A stretch of 64,000 bases of DNA from Microbacterium sp. MYb45 (GTDB lineage Bacteria > Actinomycetota > Actinomycetes > Actinomycetales > Microbacteriaceae): contig NZ_PCPG01000006.1 of the NCBI RefSeq assembly GCF_002979655.1, forward strand, positions 87,700-151,699, given 5' to 3'. Below, in pieces: positions 41,306-50,216 of the stretch (its first letter is position 1; the number at the start of each line of letters is the position of its first letter). The notes beneath the pieces were generated by a model that was not told the DNA's origin, did not search any database, and saw nothing but the letters and a program-made list of their open reading frames with translations. The position numbers were made by a program, and so were the translations under genes.

Positions 41306-44300
41306 ATGGCAGAGTCGTCGTCATCTCCGGCGGATGCCGTGGCATCCGCACCCCTCGCAGACCGTGCCGTCGAGCTTGCTCGGCGGTGGGCGATCGAGGC
41401 CGCCGCGATCGAACCCGACCCCGCTGCCGCCCGTCTCGCCGGAGTGCTGCAGGATGCGAACGGGCTGCCGTTCACGCTCGGCTTCGTCGACGGCGTCATG
41501 CGCCCCGAGAGCCTGAGCGCCGCCGCCTCGCAGCTGCACCGCATCGCGCCGATCGTGCCCGAGTTCCTGCCCTGGTACCTGCGCTCGGTGGTGCGGCTCG
41601 GCGGGGGCGTCGCGCCGATCCTGCCGTCGCCGGTCGTGCCGATCGCGCGGAAGGTGCTGCGCGACATGGTCGGGCATCTCATCGTCGATGCGCGGCCCGC
41701 CAAGCTCGAAGCGGCCATCGAACGCATCACGGCCACGGGCTCGCGCCTGAACCTCAACCTGCTCGGCGAGGCCGTGCTCGGCGAAGCGGAGGCGAAGCGC
41801 CGCCTCGACGGCATTCACGACCTGATCCGACGAGCCGATGTCGACTACGTCTCGGTCAAGGTCTCGGCCATCGTCAGCCACTTGTCGATGTGGGCCTTCG
41901 ACGAGATCGTCGACGAGGTGGTGGAGCGGCTGCTCCCGCTGTACCTCACGGCGGCCGCGGACGGCACCTTCATCAACCTCGACATGGAGGAGTACCGCGA
42001 CCTCGACCTGACGATCGCGGTGTTCACGCGCATCCTGGAAGACCCTCGGCTCGCGGGGCTCGAGGCCGGGATCGTGCTGCAGGCGTACCTGCCCGATGCC
42101 CTGCCCGCTCTGCAGGAGCTGACCGCCTGGTCGCAGGACCGCGTCGCGCACGGCGGCGCCCGCATCAAGGTGCGCCTCGTCAAGGGCGCTAACCTCGCGA
42201 TGGAGCAGGTCGAGGCGCGGATGCACGGCTGGACCCCCGCGACCTACGACACCAAGCTCGACACCGACGCGAACTACCTGCGCTGCCTGGACTGGGCCCT
42301 GCGCCCCGAGCATGCCTCCGCCGTGAAGATCGGCGTCGCGGGACACAACCTGTTCGGGATCGCCTACGCGTGGCTGCTCGCCGGCGAGCGGGAGGTGCGC
42401 GAGGCCGTCGAGTTCGAGATGCTGCTCGGCATGGCACAGGGGCAGGTGCAGGCCGTCTCGCGCGAGGTCGGGCCCGTGCTGCTGTACGTGCCCGTGGTGG
42501 CACCCGCCGAGTTCGACGTCGCGATCAGCTACCTGGTGCGCCGGCTCGAAGAGAACGCGTCGCCCGACAACTTCCTCTCCGCCGCGTTCCGGCTCGGCGA
42601 GGACGAGGCCCTGTTCGTGCGGGAGCAGGATCGGTTCCTCGACGCACTCGACCGGTCGGACGATCCCACGCTGCGGACCGGACCGCGTCGCACGCAGGAT
42701 CGGAGCGCGCCGGTGCACGAAGCGCTGCGCCCCTCGCCCGTGGCACCGCTGCCGGAGACCGACCTGACCCAGGCCGTGCTCGGCATCTCGCGCGGCTCCG
42801 AAGACGGCGGCGGTCGCGAGGCCTTCCTCGAGACCGCCGTGTACTCCGCCCGCGAACTGGAGCAGGATGCCGGTGGTGCCCCCGGCTTCTCGAACACGGT
42901 CGACAGCGACCCCGCCCTGCCGGTGAACCGGGACTGGGCGCGCGAGGTGCGGGAGCGCATCGGCTCGTCCGAGCTCGGTGACGCCACGATCGCGGCCGCT
43001 CGCATCGACGACGCGGAATCCCTGGAACAGATCGTGCAGGGGGTCCGCGGTGCGGCTCCGGCGTGGGGTGGGCGTCCCGCCGCCGAGCGGGCCGAGGTGC
43101 TGCTGCGCGCCGCCGCCGCCCTCGAGGCTCGACGCGGCGACCTGATCGAGGTCGCCGCCTCCGAGACCGGCAAGATCTTCGCCGAGGCCGACATCGAGGT
43201 GAGCGAGGCCGTCGACTTCGCCCGGTACTACGCGGCCACCGCACGCGAGCTCGACGCGATCGCGGGTGCCGTATTCGTGCCGGCATCCGTCACGGTCGTC
43301 GCGCCGCCGTGGAACTTCCCGCTCGCGATCCCCGCCGGAGGAGTGCTCGCCGCGCTCGCTGCGGGTTCGGGCGTCGTTTTCAAGCCCGCGCCACAGGCCC
43401 GCCGCTGTGCCGCCGTGATCGCGGAGACGCTGTGGCAGGCGGGCATCCCGCGCGATCTGCTCGCGCTCGTCGACATCGAGGAGGGCGAGCTCGGACGCGA
43501 GCTCATCACCCACGACGCGGTCGACCGCGTGATCCTCACCGGCGCGTGGGACACCGCCGCGCTGTTCCGCTCCTGGCGTCCCGACCTGCCGCTGCTCGCC
43601 GAGACCAGCGGCAAGAACGCGATGATCATCACCCCCTCGGCCGACCTCGACCTGGCCGTCGCCGACCTGGTGAAGAGCGCCTTCGGGCACGCCGGTCAGA
43701 AGTGCTCGGCCGCCTCGCTCGCGATCCTCGTCGGCCCCGTCGGGCGCTCACCGCGGTTCAAGCGGCAGCTCGCAGATGCCGTGCGCTCGCTGCACGTGGG
43801 CACGCCCACCGATCCGCTCGCCGAGGTCGGCCCGGTGATCGAGCCTCCGCAGGGCAAGCTCGCCTGGGCGCTGAGCGAGCTCGAGGGCGAGGAGCAGTGG
43901 CTGATCGAGCCCGCGCTCGCGGCCGACGACGACGGCAGCGGGCGGCTGTGGCGCCCCGGCATCCGCGTCGGCGTGCAGTCGGGGTCGCGCTTCCACACCG
44001 AGGAGTTCTTCGGGCCGGTGCTCGGCATCATGCACGCACCGACCCTCGAGAAGGCCGTCGAGCTGCAGAACGCCGTCGCCTATGGGCTCACCGCCGGGCT
44101 GCACACGCAGGATCCGGGCGACCTCGCCTTCTGGCTCGACCGCGTGCAGGCGGGCAACCTCTACGTGAATCGCGGCATCACCGGGGCGATCGTGCAGCGG
44201 CAGCCGTTCGGCGGCTGGAAGCGGTCGGCCGTCGGACCGGGCGCCAAGGCGGGTGGCCCGAACTACCTGATCGGTCTGGGGTCCTGGCGCTCGCAGCCGG

Positions 44301-44971
44301 GCGGTCCGGCATCCAGCACCCTGCATCTGCGCGGGCTCGACTCCCGCATCACGGCGCTCATCGAGTCGGCGCAGTCGTCGCTGGAGTACGAGAAGTTCGA
44401 GTGGCTACGGCGCTCGGCGCTCTCGGATGCGCTGGCGTGGGACCGCGAGTTCGGTCAGGTGCGTGACGTGTCGCACCTCGGCGTGGAGCGGAACCTGTTC
44501 CGGTACCGTCCCGTACCCGTCGAGATCCGGGCGACGGAGGATGCCGCGTTGCAGGATCTGCTGCGCGTGGTGATCGCGGGTGTGCGCTCGGGTGCGGCCT
44601 TCGTGCTCTCGACGCCGGTCGGTCTGCCCGGCGATGTGCGCCGCGCGCTCGGCGACCTCGATGCCTCGGTCTTCCTCGAGACCGACGAGGAGTGGATGCA
44701 GCGGATGCTCCGTGACGAGGATGCCGTGGAGGGCGTCGTCGCGCTGCCCGTGAGCGACCGGGTGCGTCTGGTCGGCGGTCGTGCCGCGGTCGCCGCGCTG
44801 CACACGGCCCTGGCGACGGCATCGGGGGGCGATCCTGACCTCGCGGTGTACGACGGCGAGGTCACAGCGGCCGCCCGGATCGAGCTGCTGCCGTTCGTGC
44901 ACGAGCAGTCGATCTCGATCACCGCCCACCGCTACGGCAACCTCGACCCCTGGAGCAGCGACGTGATCTGA
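41306..44971 (+). CDS. putA: Bifunctional proline dehydrogenase / glutamate-semialdehyde dehydrogenase PutA
   Basis: 1221 residues. PRODH barrel at ~150-470: VDYVSVKVSAIVSHLSMWAF, RIKVRLVKGANLAMEQVEAR, VKIGVAGHNLFGIAYAWLL. ALDH domain at ~540-1000: E766 in LAETSGKNAMI and C800 in GHAGQKCSAAS, then GGWKRSAVGPGAKAGGPNYL (the short form of the family ending). The final ~200 residues are an extra domain found in long PutAs, without catalytic residues. There is no DNA-binding domain. It oxidises proline to glutamate using FAD and NAD at the membrane periphery. Monocistronic; 101 bases of upstream DNA without an obvious operator. Confidence 0.96.
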   Translation: MAESSSSPADAVASAPLADRAVELARRWAIEAAAIEPDPAAARLAGVLQDANGLPFTLGFVDGVMRPESLSAAASQLHRIAPIVPEFLPWYLRSVVRLGGGVAPILPSPVVPIARKVLRDMVGHLIVDARPAKLEAAIERITATGSRLNLNLLGEAVLGEAEAKRRLDGIHDLIRRADVDYVSVKVSAIVSHLSMWAFDEIVDEVVERLLPLYLTAAADGTFINLDMEEYRDLDLTIAVFTRILEDPRLAGLEAGIVLQAYLPDALPALQELTAWSQDRVAHGGARIKVRLVKGANLAMEQVEARMHGWTPATYDTKLDTDANYLRCLDWALRPEHASAVKIGVAGHNLFGIAYAWLLAGEREVREAVEFEMLLGMAQGQVQAVSREVGPVLLYVPVVAPAEFDVAISYLVRRLEENASPDNFLSAAFRLGEDEALFVREQDRFLDALDRSDDPTLRTGPRRTQDRSAPVHEALRPSPVAPLPETDLTQAVLGISRGSEDGGGREAFLETAVYSARELEQDAGGAPGFSNTVDSDPALPVNRDWAREVRERIGSSELGDATIAAARIDDAESLEQIVQGVRGAAPAWGGRPAAERAEVLLRAAAALEARRGDLIEVAASETGKIFAEADIEVSEAVDFARYYAATARELDAIAGAVFVPASVTVVAPPWNFPLAIPAGGVLAALAAGSGVVFKPAPQARRCAAVIAETLWQAGIPRDLLALVDIEEGELGRELITHDAVDRVILTGAWDTAALFRSWRPDLPLLAETSGKNAMIITPSADLDLAVADLVKSAFGHAGQKCSAASLAILVGPVGRSPRFKRQLADAVRSLHVGTPTDPLAEVGPVIEPPQGKLAWALSELEGEEQWLIEPALAADDDGSGRLWRPGIRVGVQSGSRFHTEEFFGPVLGIMHAPTLEKAVELQNAVAYGLTAGLHTQDPGDLAFWLDRVQAGNLYVNRGITGAIVQRQPFGGWKRSAVGPGAKAGGPNYLIGLGSWRSQPGGPASSTLHLRGLDSRITALIESAQSSLEYEKFEWLRRSALSDALAWDREFGQVRDVSHLGVERNLFRYRPVPVEIRATEDAALQDLLRVVIAGVRSGAAFVLSTPVGLPGDVRRALGDLDASVFLETDEEWMQRMLRDEDAVEGVVALPVSDRVRLVGGRAAVAALHTALATASGGDPDLAVYDGEVTAAARIELLPFVHEQSISITAHRYGNLDPWSSDVI

Positions 44972-45021
44972 GGTTCACCGGCGTACGGACGCCCGCCGTG
45001 CGGGCAGAGTCAGGAGGCGAA

Positions 45022-45276
45022 ATGGATCACGCTCCACGTGAGGTCGACGAACGCGATACACGGTGGGAGAAATCGGCGCTGGATCTCAGGGTTTTCATCC
45101 AGGACGCCGAGGGGCGCCGAGAGACCTTTGACCTTGATGAAACGACTCTGGATGCTGCAAAACAGTGGGCCATGTCTCGTGCTGACCGTACGTCCGCAAT
45201 CTCTATCGCGATGCGGACCATAGACGGTCAGGGGCGTTTAGGGCTGGTGTGGCTGATTGCGGATGCCGAGGACTGA
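45022..45276 (+). CDS. Small hypothetical protein (84 aa)
   Basis: ATG 45022 follows a perfect AGGAGGCGAA. The product (MDHAPREVDERDTRWEKSAL onward) is acidic and soluble, with RVFIQDAEGRRETFDLDETT in the middle and GRLGLVWLIADAED at the end. No family recognised. Its codons are noticeably less G/C-biased than those of its neighbours (for example GACCTTGATGAAACGACTCT), which suggests acquisition from elsewhere. Closed by a strong hairpin 3 bases after the stop. Confidence 0.65.
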   Translation: MDHAPREVDERDTRWEKSALDLRVFIQDAEGRRETFDLDETTLDAAKQWAMSRADRTSAISIAMRTIDGQGRLGLVWLIADAED

Positions 45277-45279
45277 TCG

Positions 45280-45311
45280 CTGGGGCCAGCCGATCGAGCG
45301 GCTGGCCCCAG
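45280..45311 (+). terminator. Intrinsic terminator after the small hypothetical gene
   Basis: A perfect 13-bp stem CTGGGGCCAGCCG (45280-45292) with its complement at 45299-45311 around a 6-base loop, starting 3 bases after the stop. Confidence 0.8.
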
Positions 45312-45394
45312 TCGTCAACCCGGCGGTGGTGTCCAGGAAAGCCGCGCACCTCAACCTGGTCGTGACCGGCGCGTCCGTGCCGTCGAACTGTGCC

Positions 45395-45714
45395 TCAGGT
45401 GGTGGCGAGGATCAGTAGTGCTGCTGTGACCAGCGCTCCGACGAGGGCCGTGCCGAACGTCGCCCAGCTCGTTACGCGTCGTTTCGTTCGGCTGGAGCGC
45501 GCGGACAGCGTTGCAATGGCGCGCCGCAGAGCGAGACGAGGCAGAAGACGAGGGCTGTGACGTTGGCTGCGTCCTTGAGGCTCGGCGAATGGCCGGGCAT
45601 ATTGACAGTCGCAATCGTGACAGCCACGGAAGCGGCGAGTGTTCCGCTCGCCACGATGCCCGCGAGAAACCACGGCAGTGCGATCGATTTCCTCACCCGA
45701 TCATCATGCGTCAT
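45395..45714 (-). pseudogene. Frameshifted small membrane protein gene
   Basis: From ATG 45714 the frame encodes MTHDDRVRKSIALPWFLAGI, one membrane helix, and a second one (NVTALVFCLVSL) but then degenerates into a non-hydrophobic tail. In the adjacent frame from about 45540 the sequence continues sensibly (RRAIATLSARSSRTKRRVTS) to a third helix WATFGTALVGALVTAALLIL and a stop at 45395. A one-base slip near 45525-45545 would join both into a three-helix protein of about 106 residues. Base use is less G/C-biased than usual. A natural mutation or a sequencing error are both possible. Confidence 0.5.
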
Positions 45715-45760
45715 CGGATCGGCCTCGCGATGCGCGACCGGACGACGGGGCGAGATGGGT

Positions 45761-45824
45761 GTGTAAAGAATTCTTGACACAGCCGTGTCGGCGGCGTAGC
45801 GTGAGTGTCAAGAATCTTTTACAT
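45761..45824 (+). promoter_or_regulatory. Promoter flanked by 20-base inverted operators (XRE cassette)
   Basis: GTGTAAAGAATTCTTGACAC (45761-45780) and GTGTCAAGAATCTTTTACAT (45805-45824) are inverted copies matching at 17 of 20 bases. Between and overlapping them are -35 TTGACA (45774-45779) and -10 TAGCGT (45797-45802), exactly 17 bases apart. Binding of a repressor to either arm would mask the promoter; the XRE regulator of the same cassette is the obvious candidate. Confidence 0.72.
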
Positions 45825-45834
45825 CGGAGGCATC

Positions 45835-46269
45835 ATGGTCTACGAGGAACGCAACGCCTGGGCGGGACTCATCGTCAGCCCGATCGCGCTGGTCGTCTAT
45901 GTCGTGCTCGTGCTCCAGCAGGCCGGGGGAGGACCGCTCACCGCCGTCGACTGGTTCCCGCTCATGCTGTGGACGATCGGCGGAGGCATCGTCGCGACGA
46001 TCGTGATCAGCATCGTCTGGGGCATCCTCGCCGGAATGAGAGACCCGGACGGCGCCGGCCGCTCCGACATCCGCGACCGTGACATCGGTCGCATGGGCGG
46101 CCGGGTCGAGCAGGCCTTCGTCGTGATCGCCGGGCTCGGGGTCATCGCGCTGTGCGCGGTCGGCGCCGATGTGTTCTGGATCGCGAACACCATGTACCTC
46201 GGCTTCGCGGTGTCCGCGCTCGTCGGCGGCGTCGCCCGCGTGATCGCGTACCGGCGGGGGCTCGTCTGA
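45835..46269 (+). CDS. Small membrane protein of the XRE cassette
   Basis: 144 residues from ATG 45835 (CGGAGG upstream). Four predicted helices: [60 protein letters not shown] and [21 protein letters not shown] polar loop with [20 protein letters not shown] joins helices 2 and 3. Membrane proteins of this kind are often found directly before a small XRE regulator; function unknown. The stop overlaps the regulator start (TGATG). Confidence 0.83.
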   Translation: MVYEERNAWAGLIVSPIALVVYVVLVLQQAGGGPLTAVDWFPLMLWTIGGGIVATIVISIVWGILAGMRDPDGAGRSDIRDRDIGRMGGRVEQAFVVIAGLGVIALCAVGADVFWIANTMYLGFAVSALVGGVARVIAYRRGLV

Positions 46270-46505
46270 TGGTGAAGCCCACCCTCGTCTCCAACAGCAT
46301 CCGCGCGCATCGCGAGCAGGCCGGGCTCACCCAGGCCGAGCTCGCCCGCACCGTCGGAGTGACCCGGCAGACGCTCATCGCGATCGAGCAGCAGAAGTAC
46401 TCGCCCACCCTGGAGCTGGCGTTCCAGATCGCCCGCGCATTCGGGGTCGGCCTCGACGACCTGTTCGAATACCCCGCCCCACCCGCATCCGGAGGAGCAT
46501 CTTGA
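46269..46505 (+). CDS. XRE-family helix-turn-helix regulator (78 aa)
   Basis: A single Cro/C1-type [63 protein letters not shown]. This YgzD/SinR-like minimal form usually represses its own operon. It is coupled on both sides (1-base overlap with the membrane protein stop, 4-base overlap with the dehydrogenase start). Likely ligand of the inverted operators at 45761-45824. Confidence 0.92.
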   Translation: MVKPTLVSNSIRAHREQAGLTQAELARTVGVTRQTLIAIEQQKYSPTLELAFQIARAFGVGLDDLFEYPAPPASGGAS

Positions 46506-47503
46506 CCGAGACGATGAACGCCTGGCGACGTGAGACCTATGGCCCGGCGACCGGGGTGAACCTCGAGCAGATCCTCGTGCCGGCGCCGCACCGCGGCGAG
46601 GTGCTCCTGAAGGTGCGTGCCACCTCGCTGAACGCGGGCGACGTGCGACTGCTGCTCGGCGACCCGCTCCTGGTGCGCCCGGTGTTCGGCCTCACCCGTC
46701 CGAAGCATCCGGTGCGCGGCATGGAGGTCGCCGGCACCGTCGTCGCGGTCGGGCCCGACGTGGTGAGCGCCGAGATCGGCGAAGACGTCGTGGGCGAACT
46801 GGTCGGCGGCGGAGGGCTCGCCGAGTACGTGCGGGTTCCCGCCTCCCGACTCGTGCCGATCCCACCCGACATCACTCCCGAGGCTGCGGCCTCCCTCCCC
46901 ATCGCGGGCGGCACTGCGTGGCAGGCGCTCGACCTGGCCGGCGTCGGTCTGCGCGGAAACGAGGCTCCCCGGGTGCTGATCATCGGGGCATCCGGCGGCG
47001 TCGGCACGTTCGCGGTGCAGCTCGCCGCCCTCCGCGGGGCCGAGGTCTGGGCAGCGTGCAGCGCTCGGAACGCGCCGCTGGTCGAGCGCCTCGGCGCCGT
47101 GCGCACCTTCGACCATCGCGAGTCGCCGCTGAGCGAGATCCCCGCCAGCCGCTTCGACGCGATCATCGACATCGCCGGAGGGATGCCGCTGCGCGAGCTG
47201 CAGCGTCTCGTCGGGCACGGTGGTCGGATCGTGCTGGTGACCGGCGACGGTGGGCATGTGCTCGGTCCCGTCCCGCGGATGCTGCGCGCCGCGGTCCTGT
47301 CAGTCGGCTCCCGGAGCATCCGTCCCCTCGCCGCGACGCCGCGCCCGGAGGTGTTGGCCAAGCTCCTCGAACTCGTCGCCGACGGCCGCATCGTGCCCGT
47401 GATCGAGCGCGAGTATCCGTTCGCGGAAGCATCCGCCGCCCTCGCCCACCTCGAGGCCGGGCACACCGCGGGGAAGGTCGTGGTCCGCGGCTCGGGGGTC
47501 TGA
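46502..47503 (+). CDS. Zinc-independent MDR family oxidoreductase (quinone reductase-like)
   Basis: 333 residues from a TTG start at 46502. GroES-like N-terminus ([35 protein letters not shown]) and Rossmann domain with [20 protein letters not shown]. The catalytic zinc cysteine of alcohol dehydrogenases is absent (SLNAGDVR), so it is of the quinone oxidoreductase/zeta-crystallin kind, using NADPH. Third gene of the XRE cassette. Substrate unknown. Confidence 0.9.
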   Translation: MTETMNAWRRETYGPATGVNLEQILVPAPHRGEVLLKVRATSLNAGDVRLLLGDPLLVRPVFGLTRPKHPVRGMEVAGTVVAVGPDVVSAEIGEDVVGELVGGGGLAEYVRVPASRLVPIPPDITPEAAASLPIAGGTAWQALDLAGVGLRGNEAPRVLIIGASGGVGTFAVQLAALRGAEVWAACSARNAPLVERLGAVRTFDHRESPLSEIPASRFDAIIDIAGGMPLRELQRLVGHGGRIVLVTGDGGHVLGPVPRMLRAAVLSVGSRSIRPLAATPRPEVLAKLLELVADGRIVPVIEREYPFAEASAALAHLEAGHTAGKVVVRGSGV

Positions 47504-47674
47504 GCGCCTCGGATGGAATGCGGCTCTGGCGGCATACAGGGGGCGGGTGACACAATGGACTCCGGCGTGCCCGAGTCGCATCTTCCCCGTCGCCGGCTCT
47601 GAACGAGCAGCGGGTCGAAGGACCGCCGGGCCCCAGGACAGCGTCCGCCGCGCCCGTCCATTCGAGGAGCCCCC

Positions 47675-48553
47675 ATGTCGACGACTGAAACTGCCGTCCG
47701 CACCGCACCCGCCCGCACCGCGCACCGCCGCCACTACCTGATGTGCAAGCCCGAGCACTTCACCGTGAACTACTCCATCAACCCGTGGATGGAGCCGTCG
47801 CGGCCGACCGACACCGCCAACGCCGTCGTGCAGTGGCAGAAGCTGCACGACCTGTACCTCGAGCTCGGCCACACGGTCGAACTCATCGAGCCGCTCGCGG
47901 GCTACCCCGACATGGTCTACACGGCCAACGGCGGATTCCTGATCGACGGCCGCGCGTACGTGCCCGAGTTCCGCTTCGTCGAGCGCCAGGGTGAGGCCCC
48001 GGCGTTCGCCGACTGGTTCCGCGCCGCCGGCTACGACACCGTGATGCCGAAGGAGGTCAACGAGGGCGAGGGCGATTTCCTGCTCGTCGGCGACGTGATC
48101 CTGGCCGGTACCGGCTTCCGCTCCACCGGAGACAGCCACCGCGAGGTCGGCGAGGTCTTCGGCCGTGAGGTCGTCTCGCTGAACCTCGTCGACCCGCGCT
48201 TCTACCACCTCGACACCGCGATCGCCGTGCTCGACCCGGTGCAGGGCGCCGACAACGGCGGCCCGGAGCGTGCGAACATCGCGTACCTCCCCGGCGCCTT
48301 CGACGACGCCAGCCGTGCCGAACTCGAGAAGCGCTTCCCCGACGCGATCCTCGTGTCGGACGAGGACGGTTCGGTGTTCGGGCTCAACTCGGCGAGCGAC
48401 GGCTACAACGTGATCATCTCGCCGCGCGCCAAGGGCTTCGAGAAGCAGCTGCGCGAGCGCGGATACAACCCGATCACCGTCGACCTCTCCGAGCTGCTGC
48501 TCGGCGGCGGCGGCATCAAGTGCTGCACGCTCGAGCTGCGGGGTGCCAAGTGA
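47675..48553 (+). CDS. ddaH: Dimethylargininase-like guanidino hydrolase
   Basis: 292 residues of the guanidino-group-modifying (pentein) fold. Active-site parts: YTANGGFLIDGRAYVPEF, NEGEGDFLLVGDVILAG, RFYHLDTAIAVLD (the His) and the C-terminal nucleophile C283 in GGGGIKCCTLEL. The family hydrolyses methylated arginines to citrulline, but related pentein enzymes act on arginine, even converting it to ornithine. It is translationally coupled (4-base overlap) to ornithine aminotransferase, which argues for a substrate that leads to ornithine. About 170 bases upstream contain no visible gene. Confidence 0.88.
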   Translation: MSTTETAVRTAPARTAHRRHYLMCKPEHFTVNYSINPWMEPSRPTDTANAVVQWQKLHDLYLELGHTVELIEPLAGYPDMVYTANGGFLIDGRAYVPEFRFVERQGEAPAFADWFRAAGYDTVMPKEVNEGEGDFLLVGDVILAGTGFRSTGDSHREVGEVFGREVVSLNLVDPRFYHLDTAIAVLDPVQGADNGGPERANIAYLPGAFDDASRAELEKRFPDAILVSDEDGSVFGLNSASDGYNVIISPRAKGFEKQLRERGYNPITVDLSELLLGGGGIKCCTLELRGAK

Positions 48554-49770
48554 CCGCGGTCGACATCGCGAACGAGGGCGAGGCCACGGTGACGAACACC
48601 GAGCCGCACGTCGCGCACAACTACCACCCGCTGCCGGTGAACATCGCCCGCGGTGAGGGCGCCTGGGTGACGGATGTCGAGGGCAAGCGCTACCTCGACC
48701 TGCTCGCCGCGTACTCGGCCGTGAACTTCGGGCACCGGCATCCGGCGCTCGTGGCCGCGCTCACCGAGCAGCTCGGCCGGGTCACGCTCGTCAGCCGCGC
48801 GTTCCAGAGCGACCGGCTCGAGCCGTTCGCCGCGGCGCTCGCAGAGCTCGCCGGCAAAGACCTGGTGCTGCCGATGAACACCGGCGCCGAGGCGGTCGAG
48901 ACCGGCATCAAGGTCGCCCGCGCCTGGGGGTACCGGGTCAAGGGGATCGCTGCGGGCAAGGCGCGCATCATCGTCGCCGCCGGCAACTTCCACGGCCGCA
49001 CGACCACGATCGTCAGCTTCAGCGACGATGAGCAGGCGCGAGACGACTTCGGTCCGTACACCCCGGGCTTCGACGTCGTCCCGTACGGCGACGCGGAGGC
49101 CATCGCCGCGGCCATCACCGAGGACACGGCCGCCGTGCTCGTCGAGCCCATCCAGGGCGAGGCCGGCGTCGTGATCCCGCCGGAGGGATACCTGCGCCGC
49201 ATCCGCGAGATCTGCGACGAGAACAACGTGCTGTTCATCGCCGACGAGATCCAGGCGGGGCTCGGCCGCGTCGGCGAGACGTTCGCCTGCGACCGCGAGG
49301 GCGTCGTGCCGGACCTGTATCTGCTGGGCAAGGCTCTGGGCGGCGGCATCCTCCCGGTCTCGGCCGTGGTCGGGAACACCGATGTGCTCGGTGTCATCCG
49401 TCCGGGCGAGCACGGCTCGACCTTCGGCGGCAACCCGCTCGCTGCGGCCGTGGGTCTGCGCGTGGTCGAGATGCTGCAGACCGGCGAGTTCCAGGAGCGG
49501 GCGCGGGCTCTCGGCGCGCACCTGGAGCAGGCGCTGCAGCCGCTGATCGGACACGGCGTGACCGCCGTGCGCATCGCCGGGCTCTGGGCCGGAGTCGACA
49601 TTGATCCCGCCCGGGGAACCGGCCGCGAGATCGCCGAGAAGCTGCTCGATCGCGGCGTCCTGGTGAAGGATACGCACGGTCAGACGGTGCGCATCGCGCC
49701 GCCGCTGGTGATCCGCGCGACGGAACTCGACTGGGCGGTGGAGCAGCTCAAGCTCGTCCTCGGCGCGTAG
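48550..49770 (+). CDS. rocD: Ornithine aminotransferase
   Basis: 406 residues from GTG 48550. Class-III PLP aminotransferase: MNTGAEAVETGIKVARAWGY, FHGRTTTIVSFSDD, EPIQGEAGVVIPPEGYLRRI, FIADEIQAGLGRVGETFACD, and the PLP lysine K261 in LLGKALGGGILPVSAVVG. ENNV and the HYHPLPVNIARGEGAWVTDV-like opening (quoted shortened: PVNIARGEG) are typical of RocD. It moves the delta-amino group of ornithine to 2-oxoglutarate, giving glutamate semialdehyde, the substrate of the ALDH half of PutA. Coupled to ddaH. Confidence 0.93.
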   Translation: MTAVDIANEGEATVTNTEPHVAHNYHPLPVNIARGEGAWVTDVEGKRYLDLLAAYSAVNFGHRHPALVAALTEQLGRVTLVSRAFQSDRLEPFAAALAELAGKDLVLPMNTGAEAVETGIKVARAWGYRVKGIAAGKARIIVAAGNFHGRTTTIVSFSDDEQARDDFGPYTPGFDVVPYGDAEAIAAAITEDTAAVLVEPIQGEAGVVIPPEGYLRRIREICDENNVLFIADEIQAGLGRVGETFACDREGVVPDLYLLGKALGGGILPVSAVVGNTDVLGVIRPGEHGSTFGGNPLAAAVGLRVVEMLQTGEFQERARALGAHLEQALQPLIGHGVTAVRIAGLWAGVDIDPARGTGREIAEKLLDRGVLVKDTHGQTVRIAPPLVIRATELDWAVEQLKLVLGA

Positions 49771-49793
49771 TACTCAGCGCAGGAGGCTGTGAC

Positions 49794-49854
49794 GGGCAGC
49801 GCCACCGCAGGGGGGAGGCCGTCTCTGGGGGAGACGGCTGCGGTGACGCTGCCC
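49794..49854 (+). terminator. Large nested hairpin after rocD
   Basis: Outer 16-base arms (49794-49809 with 49839-49854, one C-A mismatch) enclose an inner hairpin CCGTCTC-TGGGG-GAGACGG (49819-49837). It lies 24 bases after rocD and 12 bases before the end of the convergent acidic-protein gene. Probably a bidirectional terminator; larger than usual. Confidence 0.7.
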
Positions 49855-49865
49855 TCTCGGAGCGC

Positions 49866-50153
49866 TCAGGCCGGTGGGGAATCCGGGTCGAGCGTCTTCA
49901 ACGTGTCTTCCTCGGCCGCGTTGTCGGCGTCGAGTTGGTCTTCGGTCCCCTCGTCGCCGCCGAGGGCAGAGCGGTGGCCCTGGCCGGCATCGCCCTGGAT
50001 GGCGCCGCCGGTCGATTCGCCGCGCGAGCTGTCGCCCTGGATCGCGCCGCCGGTGCCGTCGCCCTGACCGGCATCCTCATCGGGGACGCCGACGCCGGGA
50101 GCGCCCTCGGCCGGGTCCTGCGGGTGGGGTGTGCGTTCCGTGGTGTCGTCCAT
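49866..50153 (-). CDS. Small acidic hydrophilic protein (95 aa)
   Basis: From ATG 50153. Very acidic, Gly/Asp/Glu/Gln-rich and probably disordered, with an internal duplication (GDGTGGAIQGDSSRG and ESTGGAIQGDAGQG) and a final DEGTEDQLDADNAAEEDTLK. No family. A GCACCGACG...CGTCGGGTGC inverted repeat (50154-50179) sits exactly in front of the start and could be an operator. Similar short acidic proteins are common in this group of bacteria. Confidence 0.65.
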   Translation of the reverse strand: MDDTTERTPHPQDPAEGAPGVGVPDEDAGQGDGTGGAIQGDSSRGESTGGAIQGDAGQGHRSALGGDEGTEDQLDADNAAEEDTLKTLDPDSPPA

Positions 50154-50216
50154 GCACCGACGGTACGTACGTCGGGTGCACTCCGTAGAGGGCGTTGACA
50201 AACCGCGGAAAGAGGC

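Noticed and set aside
41321..43690. A 789-codon open frame antisense to putA
   Set aside because: Mirror of putA codon bias. No recognisable motif, and putA on the other strand has all catalytic residues.
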